This document shows positions 52,201 through 55,469 of a stretch of 64,000 nt of DNA, piece after piece. The DNA is from Tenodera sinensis (taxonomy: Eukaryota; Arthropoda; Insecta; Mantodea; Mantidae), in assembly GCA_030765045.1 (NCBI GenBank), contig CM060967.1, positions 153,892,251 to 153,956,250 of the forward strand, read 5' to 3'. Both the position numbers and the translations under genes were made by a program. The notes under the pieces are model-generated. The model did no database searches and had not been told where the DNA came from. It was given only the letters and a program-made list of their open reading frames with translations. Position 1 is the stretch's first letter. Each line of letters opens with the position of its first letter.

Positions 52201-54538
52201 GTAATCTCAGTACCCATAGAAATTGCATGGATTAGGCAACAATTCATTCCATTTCATAGAAGGAACTTCAGTAAAGTATTCTTGTTGTTGGAATTTACTA
52301 AGGTTAGGGGGGAAAAAAACCAGCATATTACCTTGGTCACAAGCATGTGCACCACGCACACCTACACAGAGACACGCACAATATGGTGTGCCAGAAAGAA
52401 GAATCACAATTAAATTCCTCTGTCCAAGTGCATTTAGGGCTGCAGCAAAAGACTCAATTTATTCAGCAATACAAGCATTTTCCACTTCCTCAAAGATTAA
52501 AAGGAAGGATATATGCCCCAATGTATTGAATTCCAAAATGAAGGAAGAAATAACGACACTGAATTCTAAAATGAAGGCAGAAACAAAGACATCCAGAATC
52601 CAGCTGACGAAAATGAAAATGTCCCAAAAGAAGATAGATTTTTTGGCAATGACTGATGGGCAACCAATTGGCATGAAGAAAGCCGAGGAAGATTTTGGCC
52701 AGAGAATTAATGCCTTGGAGGACAATGGAGAACATCTTTGCACCCCTTACCACTGGCATCTTCTTTCGGGGCAGCCTCTGGATGCAGTAAACTGCATTGC
52801 CAATCCTTTCATCCTCTGTGTGTGGGTTTCAGAAAATAAACAATTTCAAAAAATGTTCCATTTAAAGCATAATTTGGCACTGGCGGATTTTCCTGAAAAC
52901 CTTCATGTGCACTTTGGAAGGTACTGAACTTTAATATCAAGTTTGGTATTTATCCAACTTTACATTTTTGAGTTATATGCTCTCTTTCTCTCATGCATCA
53001 CACATGCACATACATGCATGCGCTCACCCATACCCACACATACTTTTTCTAAAAATGCTTTCTTTTACTTTAGGGATCTCAAAACATGTGTTTCTAGTGA
53101 AATCTCAATATACATTTTTTGGGATGGAATGCAACACCTTCTCTACCTGCTATATACATGATGCAGAAAGTAATATTTATTTCAAAATTCTTCCATTGGC
53201 ATAATTGATATTCTGCATAGATACAAAAGTAAACTATAATGGGTAACAAAAGTCAGTGATTTTAAAGACTTCTTTGCTTATAAGTGCACAATTTTTTGGT
53301 ACTTGTGGTCTTTTTCTTCCATGGATGCGAACTACATTTTGCCTAGACAGATAGTGGTGTATGTGTGCAGCGAGACATTTTGCAATACCTGAACTTCTTG
53401 TAAGAATTATGTTACTGTTTGCTTCAGAGGCACTTTCCACTGCATCCTTTAACACTATATTTTTAAAATAAGCTAATTTTAAAACTGCAAACTGAAAGAA
53501 ATGAGATTATAAAAATACCAAAGGAAAAGATGTAAAGAAACAGAAAGGAATAAAGTGGGACCAAATAGTACAAACCCAAAAATAAAAACAAATTTGAAGG
53601 TTTCAACAATCATGAAAGTAAATGTTGTGTAAACTTATTAATCAAAAGGCATTTTGAATAAACTCTGAAGTATAGTCATAAGGAACACTGAGAGCAACAT
53701 CTCTAACCTCTTCAAATGGTTCACTAATGACAGCATCTTGCTGCCAATCAGCTGTCCGCCATATCCGTAGTGTTTTATCATCCGATTGTGATGCAACATA
53801 CTTTCCCACAGGATCCCATGCCACACCTTTGACTAATCCTGAGTGTCCCTTGAGCACTGCAACCATTTCTGCAGACAAAACGTGTTTCGTTTTCTTACAT
53901 AAAAATGATGGAGGTCTATCATGCAACATTCACTTCCACATCAGTATCACAAAACATGAAAAAGAAGTATAATCTGCAATTATGATATAGCAACAAGAAG
54001 ATGATATTATTTTATTTATTAGCCATAAGAATTACATGGAATTCATGGCCTCATCCAACACATTTTCAAAGCTATCCAAACAAGTTTCCAATTTGTTCTT
54101 ATTTTAGATTCTGTTGCTTCACTATTAATAGCTTCAATGTTCCTTGATAAAATTTCTATTGAACATCTCATCCTTACCTGGCATTTTGAGGGCATTCCAC
54201 ACAATGACAGTATTATCAACAGAACAACTAGCTAACCATGCATCATGAGGTGACCATGCCATATCCAGAACATCTCCATTGTGACCTCTCAGTGTAGTAG
54301 CACAACGCCAAGTTTCTGCATTCACTTTACCACTTCCAAAAACAGTACTGCCACCTGGAATAATTAACATTATAATACCATAACCCAGTAATGAAAGCAA
54401 TATCATGCATGTTTTGTAAACATTAGGCTGCATGCTTACCAGCATACTTGCTGATCTTCCAGATCATGATTAATTTGTCATCACCTCCTGAAGCAAGAAA
54501 TTTTCCAGAAGAACTCCATCGTACGCAGTTCACACAAG
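16515..54538 (-). CDS. HIRA: HIRA histone chaperone, 15 exons, lacks only the N-terminal exon(s)
   Basis: HIRA is the scaffold of the nuclear complex (with UBN1 and CABIN1) that deposits histone H3.3 with ASF1 independently of replication. Fifteen exons give 886 residues in one frame with all intron phases matching. They comprise WD40 repeats 2-7 (exons 54538-50569), the ASF1-binding B domain with RRITPMFI (exon 49907-49627), and a low-complexity linker with basic APKRRAEG and LAKRGRPP. The Hira C-terminal domain (exons 30580-16515) contains VMALTCRGNVSVWDV and HCWLLALSRFLVQEG and ends LAMLTDKK-stop. Compared with about 1017 residues in human HIRA, roughly the first 70, including WD repeat 1, are missing. 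That exon was not found up to 64000. Introns reach 10 kb and are loaded with transposons. The identification rests on continuous similarity over the whole length. Confidence 0.95.
16635..18139. other. HIRA: HIRA intron, no repeat recognised
   Basis: AT-rich intronic sequence between the last two coding exons. No repeat or other gene was recognised. Confidence 0.5.
18140..18234 (-). CDS. HIRA: HIRA exon (Hira domain)
   Basis: Acceptor TGTTACAG, donor GTATGT. Encodes LESRLRLICDELIGPTHSRA then SKSWEPCLM, matching YRLREICKDLLGP...WE of HIRA. Ends in phase 0. Confidence 0.95.
19249..19330 (-). repeat. R1 fragment
   Basis: The text GCTAATGCTGGATTTCTGAC, then ATGAAGTCATTAATCCTCTT and CTCTCCAATATT, matches the distal end of R1 copies 1 and 2 (minus orientation). 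The similarity ends abruptly at GATGGGGCACTAG. Confidence 0.6.
19800..20030 (+). repeat. Diverged R1-related copy
   Basis: CAACCAACAACAAGTGTGGT, then CCTCCAGACATTCTGGGGGT matches the middle of R1 copy 1, with further similarity to TTTACCGCC and GTCGATTTAAAAACGGTTA. The order and orientation are those of copy 1; the hairpin segment is not conserved here. Confidence 0.55.
20385..20512 (-). mobile_element. tRNA-headed SINE-like repeat (family C)
   Basis: The minus strand reads GGTTTACCAGGGAAAAATAC, GAACTGGTTTGAGAATTCAA, then GTTGTCATGGTAGCTTAATG with box A, then GAGCACCCGCCTGGTAAGCG. Related copies lie at 45243 and 56612 (plus), with pieces at 30110 and 55310. The box B half is missing, so it is truncated. 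Confidence 0.6.
20929..21080 (-). CDS. HIRA: HIRA exon (Hira domain)
   Basis: Acceptor TTGTCACAG, donor GTAAAG. Encodes LCTMTFLEQQLASCQALNSK, then EFHCWLLALSRFLVQEG, matching LAYLENQVAAAL...YRHWLLVYARYLVNEG of HIRA. Confidence 0.95.
21262..21384 (-). CDS. HIRA: HIRA exon (Hira domain)
   Basis: Acceptor TTCTTTAAG, donor GTATTT. Encodes LMLANSSDPVQRSSSHRAFV, then SALPANAGALPLACLQSHIS. The first base completes the Trp of the previous exon. This is the variable part of the C domain, so the evidence is mostly phase and splice sites. Confidence 0.82.
21577..21795 (+). mobile_element. tRNA-headed SINE (family B)
   Basis: GTGACCGAGTGGTTAGACAG holds box A and GGGTTCAATCC is box B, followed by a body with TTTTCTCCGGGTTCTCCAAT and CTCATTCCACC. 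It is a diverged sense copy of the family also found at 26908-27154 and 11486-11697. It lies in a HIRA intron. It is not a functional tRNA gene: the body continues and the acceptor stem does not close. Confidence 0.62.
22345..22450 (-). CDS. HIRA: HIRA exon (Hira domain)
   Basis: Acceptor TTCTTTTCAG, donor GTAAGT. Encodes TLVTILNCSLTEEGHPTISL, then STGKAYMFSSELNTW, matching the region ILLTQHG..NLSDGKAYCFN in vertebrates. Fits the phases of both neighbours. Confidence 0.92.
22931..23099. repeat. Foldback element, 53-bp arms
   Basis: 22931-22983 (starting GTTTGAGGTTATTTTAAGTC) is complementary to 23047-23099 with two mismatches; the loop is about 63 nt. A related single-arm fragment is visible at 35035-35085 (AGTGAAGGTGAGTGTAAAAA). 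Looks like a recent MITE/foldback copy in a HIRA intron. Confidence 0.7.
23208..23384 (-). CDS. HIRA: HIRA exon (Hira domain)
   Basis: Acceptor TGTCATTAG, donor GTAGCA. Encodes HRPLPPIVLSNPASRLALNA, then QHVMALTCRGNVSVWDVPRR and QESLMPVM. It could read on past the donor for about 30 codons, but the phase and homology of the next exon support splicing here. Confidence 0.92.
24370..24525 (-). pseudogene. Probable LINE C-terminal fragment
   Basis: The minus strand reads TGTLRYKEERKTWKGTIEEE, then AESWREVKCLSGNRVCWRNF and TAAL. The pattern (basic block, then WRE...L..(D/N)R..WR...AL) is typical of the extreme C-terminus of non-LTR retrotransposon ORF2 proteins. No RT domain is attached. Confidence 0.42.
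24634..24867 (+). pseudogene. CENP-B/pogo-type HTH transposase fragment
   Basis: The segment FSGPKHGKYPDIDQEVLDYT, then VELRNDGVAITYKMLQLRAQ resembles the second HTH of Tigger/pogo-like transposases and CENP-B (KYPxxExxLxxWxxxxRxxGxxVTxxxIxxKA). Upstream residues are not recognisable and no transposase core follows. Solitary exon-like fragment in a HIRA intron. Confidence 0.42.
25273..25632 (-). repeat. Dispersed repeat R1, copy 2
   Basis: Reverse complement of 7648-7985 over its full length, including the palindrome CCTCTGATTACCAATCAGAGG and CTCTCCATTTCTCT at one end. Both copies start and stop at about the same points, so R1 behaves as a unit. Confidence 0.62.
26908..27154 (-). mobile_element. 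Full-length tRNA-headed SINE (family B) with TSD
   Basis: CAAATTAATC lies at 26898-26907 and 27155-27164. On the minus strand the unit begins GGACCACGTTGTAGCTGAGT (box A GTAGCTGAGTGG), then box B GGATTCAATCC. The body has CTGGAGCAGGTTTCCTCCAG and CACTGCCTGCGGTGTCGATG, and it ends in AAAAAAAAG. It is inserted in a LINE whose frame continues on both sides. This is the reference copy for family B in the window. Confidence 0.8.
27357..28377 (-). mobile_element. piggyBac-like element, internally deleted (1021 bp)
   Basis: TTAA flanks both ends (27353-27356 and 28378-28381). The termini are inverted repeats: CCTCTTGAGGGAT at the left and the complement of CCTCTTGAGCGAT at the right. TTAA target duplications with CC-starting TIRs are diagnostic of piggyBac. 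On the minus strand a transposase C-terminal Cys-rich remnant is readable. It lies inside a LINE in a HIRA intron. Confidence 0.8.
27555..27761 (-). pseudogene. piggyBac transposase Cys-rich C-terminus remnant
   Basis: The minus strand reads KGYHQQQRSPAHFESVSCAA, then RMWRCTYPCVFIPVL. piggyBac-family transposases end in a RING/PHD-like Cys-rich domain with a similar C...C...RMxCxxC..xLCxxPCF order. Several cysteines are gone and the catalytic DDD domain is absent, so it is dead. Confidence 0.48.
29746..29878. repeat. 133-bp foldback with ~48-bp arms
   Basis: The left arm from 29746 (GGCTAGATATATCTCTTTCG, then GGCTTGAGGTCGTGG) pairs with the right arm ending 29878 with few mismatches. The central ~35 nt contains ACCGGTGTTTCGCCAAG. 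This could form a long hairpin RNA or be a MITE. The motif CGGGCTTG..G..CGTGGT recurs in the hairpin loop at 30970-31032. Confidence 0.7.
30110..30255 (+). mobile_element. Rearranged SINE (family C) fragment
   Basis: 30172-30255 has AAACTTACCCGGTAAGCGGA, then GGTCTGTGGTTCAAATCCCA (box B) and TTCCAGTTCTACCTCTCA, as in 45300-45410. The preceding 30110-30171 (TTATTTATGCCAACAAACTT, then GTGTTTTTAAACACACAAGC) is the tail found next to the minus-strand copy at 55310. Here tail and head are joined in an inverted order. It directly abuts the HIRA exon at 30281. Confidence 0.5.
30281..30580 (-). CDS. HIRA: HIRA exon (start of C-terminal Hira domain)
   Basis: Acceptor ACCAACAG, donor GTAATA. Encodes ESGPRLKLPTLRMIGSKG, then RVEVANGACGSSYGPLTKVR, then WEAVLGCAACGMAANNKLTV and VACEDATLHILYTDTG. 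Phases 1 and 1. Confidence 0.93.
30970..31032. repeat. Perfect 16-bp hairpin
   Basis: AAAATACAGAATGAAT at 30970-30985 is exactly complementary to 31017-31032, with a 31-nt loop containing CGGGCTTGTGGGCCGTGGTC. The loop sequence is related to the foldback at 29746. Intronic. Confidence 0.65.
32209..32346 (+). pseudogene. Short ORF: N-terminal part of an ISXO2-like transposase
   Basis: 45 codons from ATG to TGA. The reading has a hydrophobic start MDRFISIVDLAPL, then EECMQFLYDEGLLRTRMLCR and ECDAVLHP. Transposases of Merlin elements start with a similar helix (xxFLxxxGLLxxxxxCxxC) whose CxxC begins a zinc ribbon; here CREC is present and the chain stops shortly after. The catalytic DDE domain is absent. 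Either a decayed transposase or a kept zinc-ribbon remnant. Confidence 0.5.
32350..32480. repeat. AT-only low-complexity tract
   Basis: Alternating TAATATAAA-type units pass into four TAAA repeats. It lies inside the Merlin-like element. The long Tyr/Ile-rich reading frames on the minus strand here are artefacts of composition. Confidence 0.8.
33402..33500 (+). mobile_element. SINE fragment (family A)
   Basis: CCCAAGGTTGCAGGTTCAAA (box B), then TAAGCATGCTTAAAACGACA and GCTCCATGTCAGTAGATTTA match the head and core of the composite SINE at 2387-2944. The first ~45 nt of the head and the 3' half are missing. Confidence 0.6.
33993..34177 (-). CDS. HIRA: HIRA exon (basic linker, candidate NLS)
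   Basis: Acceptor ATTTTACAG, donor GTATGT. Encodes RLEVHKMDRVNTTTVTFAPK, then RRAEGAPSITTKLPLAKRGR and PPSS. The KRGRPP stretch corresponds to the basic segment of vertebrate HIRA and is a plausible nuclear localisation signal. Confidence 0.88.
34556..34902 (+). repeat. Dispersed repeat R2, copy 2
   Basis: Aligns end to end with 13322-13679 (CGGCGAGTAGTGCCA ... GTTCATCGTAA), with small indels. Located in the HIRA intron between exons 44412-44176 and 34177-33993, upstream of the LTR element. Confidence 0.6.
35570..36099 (+). repeat. 5' LTR of element 1
   Basis: 530 bp, starts TGAGACAG and ends GTACCA. It differs from the 3' LTR at about 35621 (A/G) and 35767 (A/G); I saw no other change. AATAAA at 35924-35929 may be the poly(A) signal of the R region. 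Confidence 0.93.
36103..36123 (+). other. Primer-binding site of element 1
   Basis: Starts TGGCTTGCCCAACGTGG three bases after the LTR end. TGG at the start pairs with the universal CCA of a tRNA. The CCCAACGTGG part is shared with the candidate site in element 2. I do not assign the tRNA. Confidence 0.65.
36381..38582 (+). CDS. gag: Gag polyprotein of element 1 (coiled coil + capsid)
   Basis: Structural protein that forms the retrotransposon particle. The first ATG is at 36381; a second at 36447 (MSRKEIETG) may be the real start. After a short acidic region comes a long coiled coil (about residues 60-370) with direct 11-residue repeats, ELGRQNLEQKM repeated four to five times at 36838-36995, and longer QNKAELKQDIEQSLG repeats. 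The capsid-like domain follows: ITPPTFDEEKGDDPKLFVKE, then ALEWLRL, then SRYWGP, then LVDYFMKVANKGKLLDPNLS. The C-terminus is Arg/His/Asn-rich (RGRNQGN) and has no CCHC zinc knuckle. It ends with VQEN-stop, overlapping pol in the -1 frame. Confidence 0.88.
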   Translation: MLLRSGKVAGLSTLSELDKEIKMSRKEIETGVGEGADRPSYQEGLESEEQVEISKDQRLMMMMFERLEQNMKEIGQKLEQNKVELGQKMEQNNAELKQDIEQSLGQKMEQNKAELKQDIEQSLGEKIEGVREDLENNKKEIGQKMEEVRKDLEQKMELGRQNLEQKMELGRQNLEQKMELGRQNLEQQMELGRQNLEQKIELGRQECKENMKVMETNLKLVHKNLNETKEALEARIEIVGDRMGKIESEMRENKIALEGEIARCRDEITECNTSVDCKITNVKAEITEELRKEIEVVKKDIINETVEQIVIPKIKTMNDVMLSQQDAINDMKQSHLEIKNDLKSICEEMKKGKESLANVNDVVKALQRQDDLDVSNVQDESYLSNVQNVDSPYRERGSQTNNDTTHNTCYTNSILHEITPPTFDEEKGDDPKLFVKEMEEYFKVKTIPNELRMMIVKKSLKNKALEWLRLTLAGHESYSSFRNLFLSRYWGPAKQNQTRVELATGRYDPTKGLSLVDYFMKVANKGKLLDPNLSEAELIASITRHFPDTVRTGLIVARPVDFADMIELLTAFETQNGRPNEHRHRNGHPNSPILNRNTATNNQSEGEHRNTRSTHERGRGAHHFPQPHNHGERMENTRQRYQDTIPRGESRYRTHRYDRGRPGDRTHQVNHIRFCREYLNSHRPSYNRGSRQRGRNQGNTDNIRQQEQNENVPDRTDTAQNTETTITSNVQEN
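36838..36995 (+). repeat. 33-bp tandem repeats in gag encoding 11-residue units
   Basis: AACAGAAAATGGAATTAGGT, then AGACAGAACTTAG recurs nearly unchanged, giving QKMELGRQNLE units. Near-identity at DNA level indicates recent tandem expansion or slippage. Confidence 0.85.
38525..41173 (+). CDS. pol: Pol of element 1, part 1: protease, RT, RNase H, integrase zinc domain
   Basis: Open in the -1 frame relative to gag from 38525; counted from 38660 it gives 837 residues. The aspartic protease motif IDTGAST is at residues 30-36. RT has RMTIDARKIN, FTSLDLTASFWQIPLHP and the catalytic YVDD at 426-429. RNase H starts with YTDASAHSYGAILAQ (about 573) and includes YTDHVSL. The integrase HHCC zinc domain runs from about 790 (HHSMLHSGTERT) to CDLC near 830. 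It is read through by -1 frameshifting from gag, as inferred from the frames. The in-frame TAA at 41171-41173 cuts it after the zinc domain. Confidence 0.9.
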   Translation, partial: DRYCTEYRNDDHLQRPGKLSTSQLCVPEVDLCGSRGNIDQCNVGTLRRQASERKEITNPPMIRLKVWGIELPAMIDTGASTSVCDEQLFQELITKRNAEFLPVCGVYCSTAIGKKKEHVKYQVRLVIEIGSWKFDFIALVMPRLTATLIIGSDLLNLWRSVINYDLHEFIIKEGASECTAKFLEEETCQEEPDQTGIHPDEQFFVENINVHENRLVDLRVNKKKTGWTSDEETNVCSHWICTEDEYVAWDNYQPEPLPTDGEESMSQLIDEKVWGVHVISEEERNQLRKILVKNRKVFNKKPGTCNKYVHTFTVTDITPYSHKSRPIPNSIREEADRVIQEMLADGIIEPSDSCYVNPVVWVHKKGGKLRMTIDARKINTHTLPDHYRPEGVDQLISKLKGGQHFTSLDLTASFWQIPLHPDVRKYTCFLHKGKVYHFLKCAFGLSTSSSALLRALDKVFGDTIETFVTQYVDDFLIYSKNPESHLHHIDYVLSRFQESNMTLNLEKCEFFVKEAEFLGHIITPDGIQPNPERVRAIEHIPPPRNLKQLRRFLGILQYQSKFVVNYAKELVPLRALLKKDTKWEWNAEHQVAFENIKELFKHSILLERPDPNSPFLVYTDASAHSYGAILAQEDADGNKHVIATASRFLNKIEANACITELEIGAIHFALQKFRQYIYLYKIIIYTDHVSLSFIQKCKLTNSKISRYIHEIMSHDIEVKHIPGKENIFSDLLSRLRSESHIPETIYNPHHEIKIMQINSKESNEILQDFKNIAKLQQEDPELKRLFDKAPDIIPRLDAKIGKFRNILFKLHGRDVRKWKMMVPNSLQDRVILAFHHSMLHSGTERTMLAIEEVLYIKHLGKKVRKLISSCDLCQKAKPINVR
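38573..38579 (+). promoter_or_regulatory. Candidate -1 frameshift heptamer (GGAAAAC)
   Basis: In the gag frame it reads G GAA AAC directly before the gag stop TAA (38580-38582). The pol frame is open from 38525, one base back. A-site AAC can re-pair on AAA. P-site GAA would re-pair on GGA with a G-U wobble, so it is a near-canonical site. The homologous place in element 2 has the canonical GGGAAAC. Confidence 0.5.
41174..42034 (+). pseudogene. pol: Pol of element 1, part 2: integrase core and GPY/F tail after an in-frame stop
   Basis: Same frame as part 1, separated only by one TAA, and open to 42034. The integrase core has its first Asp in CIDEHGELPRG, the second in ILSDNA, and Glu in YYPQGNPTERIM; Asp and Glu are 34 residues apart. 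YIFVMFDVFTKF fits between them. The C-terminal GPY/F-like domain reads MELLYTGPLVITKQLGDHTY and the chain ends KPYKERTK. Without stop suppression it would not be made; no ATG is well placed to start it on its own. Confidence 0.85.
42789..43160 (+). repeat. Diverged ~21-bp tandem repeats before the 3' LTR
   Basis: Units such as TACAATAACTGAATATGTAT recur about 15 times with substitutions (TGTGTAATAACTGAATATG and others). They occupy the end of the internal region of element 1. Long Tyr-rich minus-strand readings across it are by-products. Confidence 0.75.
43165..43238 (+). repeat. 74-nt poly-A run inside element 1
   Basis: Uninterrupted A from 43165 to 43238, preceded by CACACACACACC and followed by TTGTACAATG, which resumes the tandem repeat. 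Homopolymers of this length are error-prone in assemblies. Confidence 0.9.
43307..43836 (+). repeat. 3' LTR of element 1
   Basis: 530 bp, near-identical to 35570-36099. The preceding ACAAGGGGCATA may hold the polypurine tract. The flank continues CATGCCTTC, giving the 4-bp target duplication. Confidence 0.93.
44176..44412 (-). CDS. HIRA: HIRA exon (linker)
   Basis: Acceptor TTGCACAG, donor GTAAGT. Encodes DVPLPFGMNGSQQPTFSSSS, then RIVIEKRDDIVVPNVSGSPG. Ser/Pro/Asn-rich linker between the B domain and the C-terminal domain. The phase joins both neighbours. Confidence 0.85.
44640..44825 (-). mobile_element. Possible SINE with tRNA-like head (family D)
   Basis: The minus strand has GTGGTGTGGGGGTAGCATGT (weak box A), then GTCTTGAGTTCAAATCTCAG (box B), then GATAAGGGGTTTCCCCTTCC. 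Only one copy is in the window, so the unit is not confirmed. Confidence 0.4.
45243..45415 (+). mobile_element. SINE-like repeat (family C), best copy
   Basis: GGTTTACTGGAAGAAATACT leads to GTTGTCACAGTAGCTTAATG (box A), GGTTAGAGCACCCGTCTGGT, AAGCAGAGGGTCTATGGTTC and AAATCCCAG (box B), then TTCCAATTCTACCTCTCAAA. The tRNA-like part keeps most of a Thr-type tRNA layout but is embedded in a longer conserved unit. Copies lie at 56612 and 20385. Confidence 0.65.
46618..46815 (+). pseudogene. Possible transposase C-terminal fragment
   Basis: The reading STMNRMITKFRNKMSQDMLQ, then AYVKKSTNGD resembles the dimerisation region of hAT-derived proteins (S.MN.I.TK.RN.M...L.A....NG). No neighbouring transposase sequence is recognisable, so this stays tentative. 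Confidence 0.28.
46816..48736. other. HIRA: HIRA intron sequence, nothing recognised
   Basis: AT-rich. Open readings (for example 47571-47891 with an ACAATACAAACAATACAAAC triplet-like repeat near 47750) show no domain. No SINE heads seen. Confidence 0.4.
48737..48872 (+). repeat. Dispersed repeat R3, copy 1
   Basis: TTTTTCTAAAAATGTATTTT, then GATTCAGAGATCCCAAAATA, then TTTTGGGGGTGAAATGCAAT. Matches 49302-49425 and 53035-53155 in the same order. Probably the 3' end of a LINE or SINE family. Confidence 0.55.
49302..49425 (+). repeat. Dispersed repeat R3, copy 2
   Basis: TTTTTCTACAAATGCAATTT, then TCTAGTGAAATCTCCATACC, then TTTTTGGATGAAATGCAATG. Diverged relative of copies 1 and 3. It lies just below the HIRA B-domain exon. 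Confidence 0.55.
49627..49907 (-). CDS. HIRA: HIRA exon carrying the ASF1-binding B domain
   Basis: Acceptor GTTGCCAG, donor GTATGG. Encodes LHERMYGKFL, an Ala/Lys/Gln/Pro-rich stretch, then QIETRTSDGKRRITPMFI. The RRITP core is the B-domain motif that binds the histone chaperone ASF1. The exon ends after two bases of a Gly codon. Confidence 0.94.
50569..50850 (-). CDS. HIRA: HIRA exon (last WD40 repeats)
   Basis: Acceptor GTTCACAG, donor GTATGG. 94 codons including CCCAIGSRDRSLSVWLTALK, then VLDLSWSGTGLQLMACSWDG and EDELGKPL. Phase 0 at both ends. Confidence 0.95.
51148..51315 (-). CDS. HIRA: HIRA exon (WD40)
   Basis: Acceptor TTTTCCAG, donor GTATGT. 56 codons beginning CGGTTHVLRLSWSPDG and ending GHRKAVTCV, phase 0 at both ends. 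Confidence 0.95.
52223..52927 (+). other. Unassigned 234-codon open frame antisense to HIRA
   Basis: The longest + strand frame in the window outside the two LTR elements. The middle is a Lys/Met/Thr-rich coiled-coil-like stretch with a near-repeat (LNSKMKEEITT, then LNSKMKAETKT), followed by EDFGQRINALEDNGEHL. The QRINALE piece resembles the coil end of retrotransposon Gag proteins such as the remnant at 8130, but no capsid domain follows. The N- and C-terminal parts look like translated non-coding DNA. It could be a fragment of a transposon gag; a host gene is unlikely. Confidence 0.3.
53035..53155 (+). repeat. Dispersed repeat R3, copy 3
   Basis: TTTTTCTAAAAATGCTTTCT, then GGGATCTCAAAACATGTGTT, then TTTTTTGGGATGGAATGCAA. 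It directly follows the open frame at 52223-52927, so that frame and R3 may be parts of one element. Confidence 0.55.
53708..53868 (-). CDS. HIRA: HIRA exon (WD40)
   Basis: Acceptor TCTGCAG, donor GTTAGA. Encodes MVAVLKGHSGLVKGVAWDPV, then GKYVASQSDDKTLRIWRTAD and ends at PFEE in phase 0, joining CGGTTHVLR of the next exon. Confidence 0.95.
54178..54354 (-). CDS. HIRA: HIRA exon (WD40)
   Basis: Acceptor ATTCCAG, donor GTAAGG. Encodes GSTVFGSGKVN, then TLRGHNGDVLDMAWSPHDAW and CSVDNTVIVWNALKMP, a WD40 blade with the GH and W-N motifs. Phase 1 in and out. Confidence 0.95.
54440..54538 (-). CDS. HIRA: HIRA exon (WD40 repeat 2 start)
   Basis: Acceptor TTTCAG, donor GTAAGC. Encodes CVNCVRWSSSGKFLASGGDD and LIMIWK. 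Enters in phase 1 (two bases complete an Ala) and leaves one G. This is the most upstream HIRA exon in the window; the protein start lies further upstream. Confidence 0.93.
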
Positions 54539-54817
54539 CTGAAATCACCCACCATATTAGTACATAATACAGGCAGAGAAATGAAATTTTGTTATGCAAT
54601 GCTAGTGAACAGGTGTATACATCATGAAAGATTTTGGTGTTAAAATTTATGTGCTGGAAGTTTCATTTCCCCATTCATTTTATTAGAATATTTCCTTCAA
54701 TTTTTTTATTTGTGAAAAATAATTCTAACTTTGTTTATTGTATTATCTTTTGACATACATATAATTATTATTAACTCAATATTACTGTAATAATATAACA
54801 AATAAAATAGAGACTAT

Positions 54818-54955
54818 ATCTTTTATATGGTGTAAGTTGCACTGACTAGTTTCATCAAACTTCTCAGACATTGTCAAAATAACAAGTCATCTTGATAGTC
54901 TGACGATACTAGTCAGTCATCAATTATTTAACAACTTACACCACATATAAAAGAT
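54818..54955. repeat. Foldback element with bipartite inverted arms
   Basis: ATCTTTTATATGGTGTAAGT (54818 on) pairs with the complement of 54932-54955 with a 2-nt gap. Inside, ACTGACTAGT and ACTAGTCAGT are a second, exact inverted pair. Located just upstream of the first HIRA exon seen here. Confidence 0.62.
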
Positions 54956-55309
54956 AATGTATTAGTAAATTTAATTCATTTCACTGCTAGTACCTTCAGT
55001 TTTTGACTGAATTCAATATTACTGCTTTCATGGAACTGTAAAAGACTATACAAATAATGAATTCTTATCAATAACCATGGTTTCACTTTGTTTTTAAACT
55101 GAAGAAAACATATCTAAACTACTCTCAAATAAAAACAAATTAGAAACTAAAAGCTTCGCTTATCTTAGTAATATTGCAAGTTCTTTTCCTTAATTGAAGG
55201 AAAACATTAAAACCCTTGAGCATTATTTTATTGCATGCATAGTATTAAATTCTAGTTGTGTTCATTTTTTGACAGAAATAATATGGTAGCACAAGTAAAG
55301 TTTATTATT

Positions 55310-55465
55310 ATTATTATTTATTTATGTCAACAAGCTTACTGCTGGTGTTTTTAAATACACGAGCCGTGTGTGGACAATGTTTAAGAGGTTGAATCAGAAA
55401 CTGAAAAATTCAATGCCATAGCTGGGATTTGAACCACGGATCTTCCACTTATTGAGCGGCTGCTA
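55310..55465 (-). mobile_element. SINE-like repeat (family C related), minus copy
   Basis: The minus strand reads GAAGATCCGTGGTTCAAATC (box B), CCAGCTATGGCATTGAATTT, then CACACGGCTCGTGTATTTAA, then TGTTGACATAAATAAATAAT. The tail with AATAATAATAA is what appears inverted at 30110. Confidence 0.5.
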
Positions 55466-55469
55466 AAAT

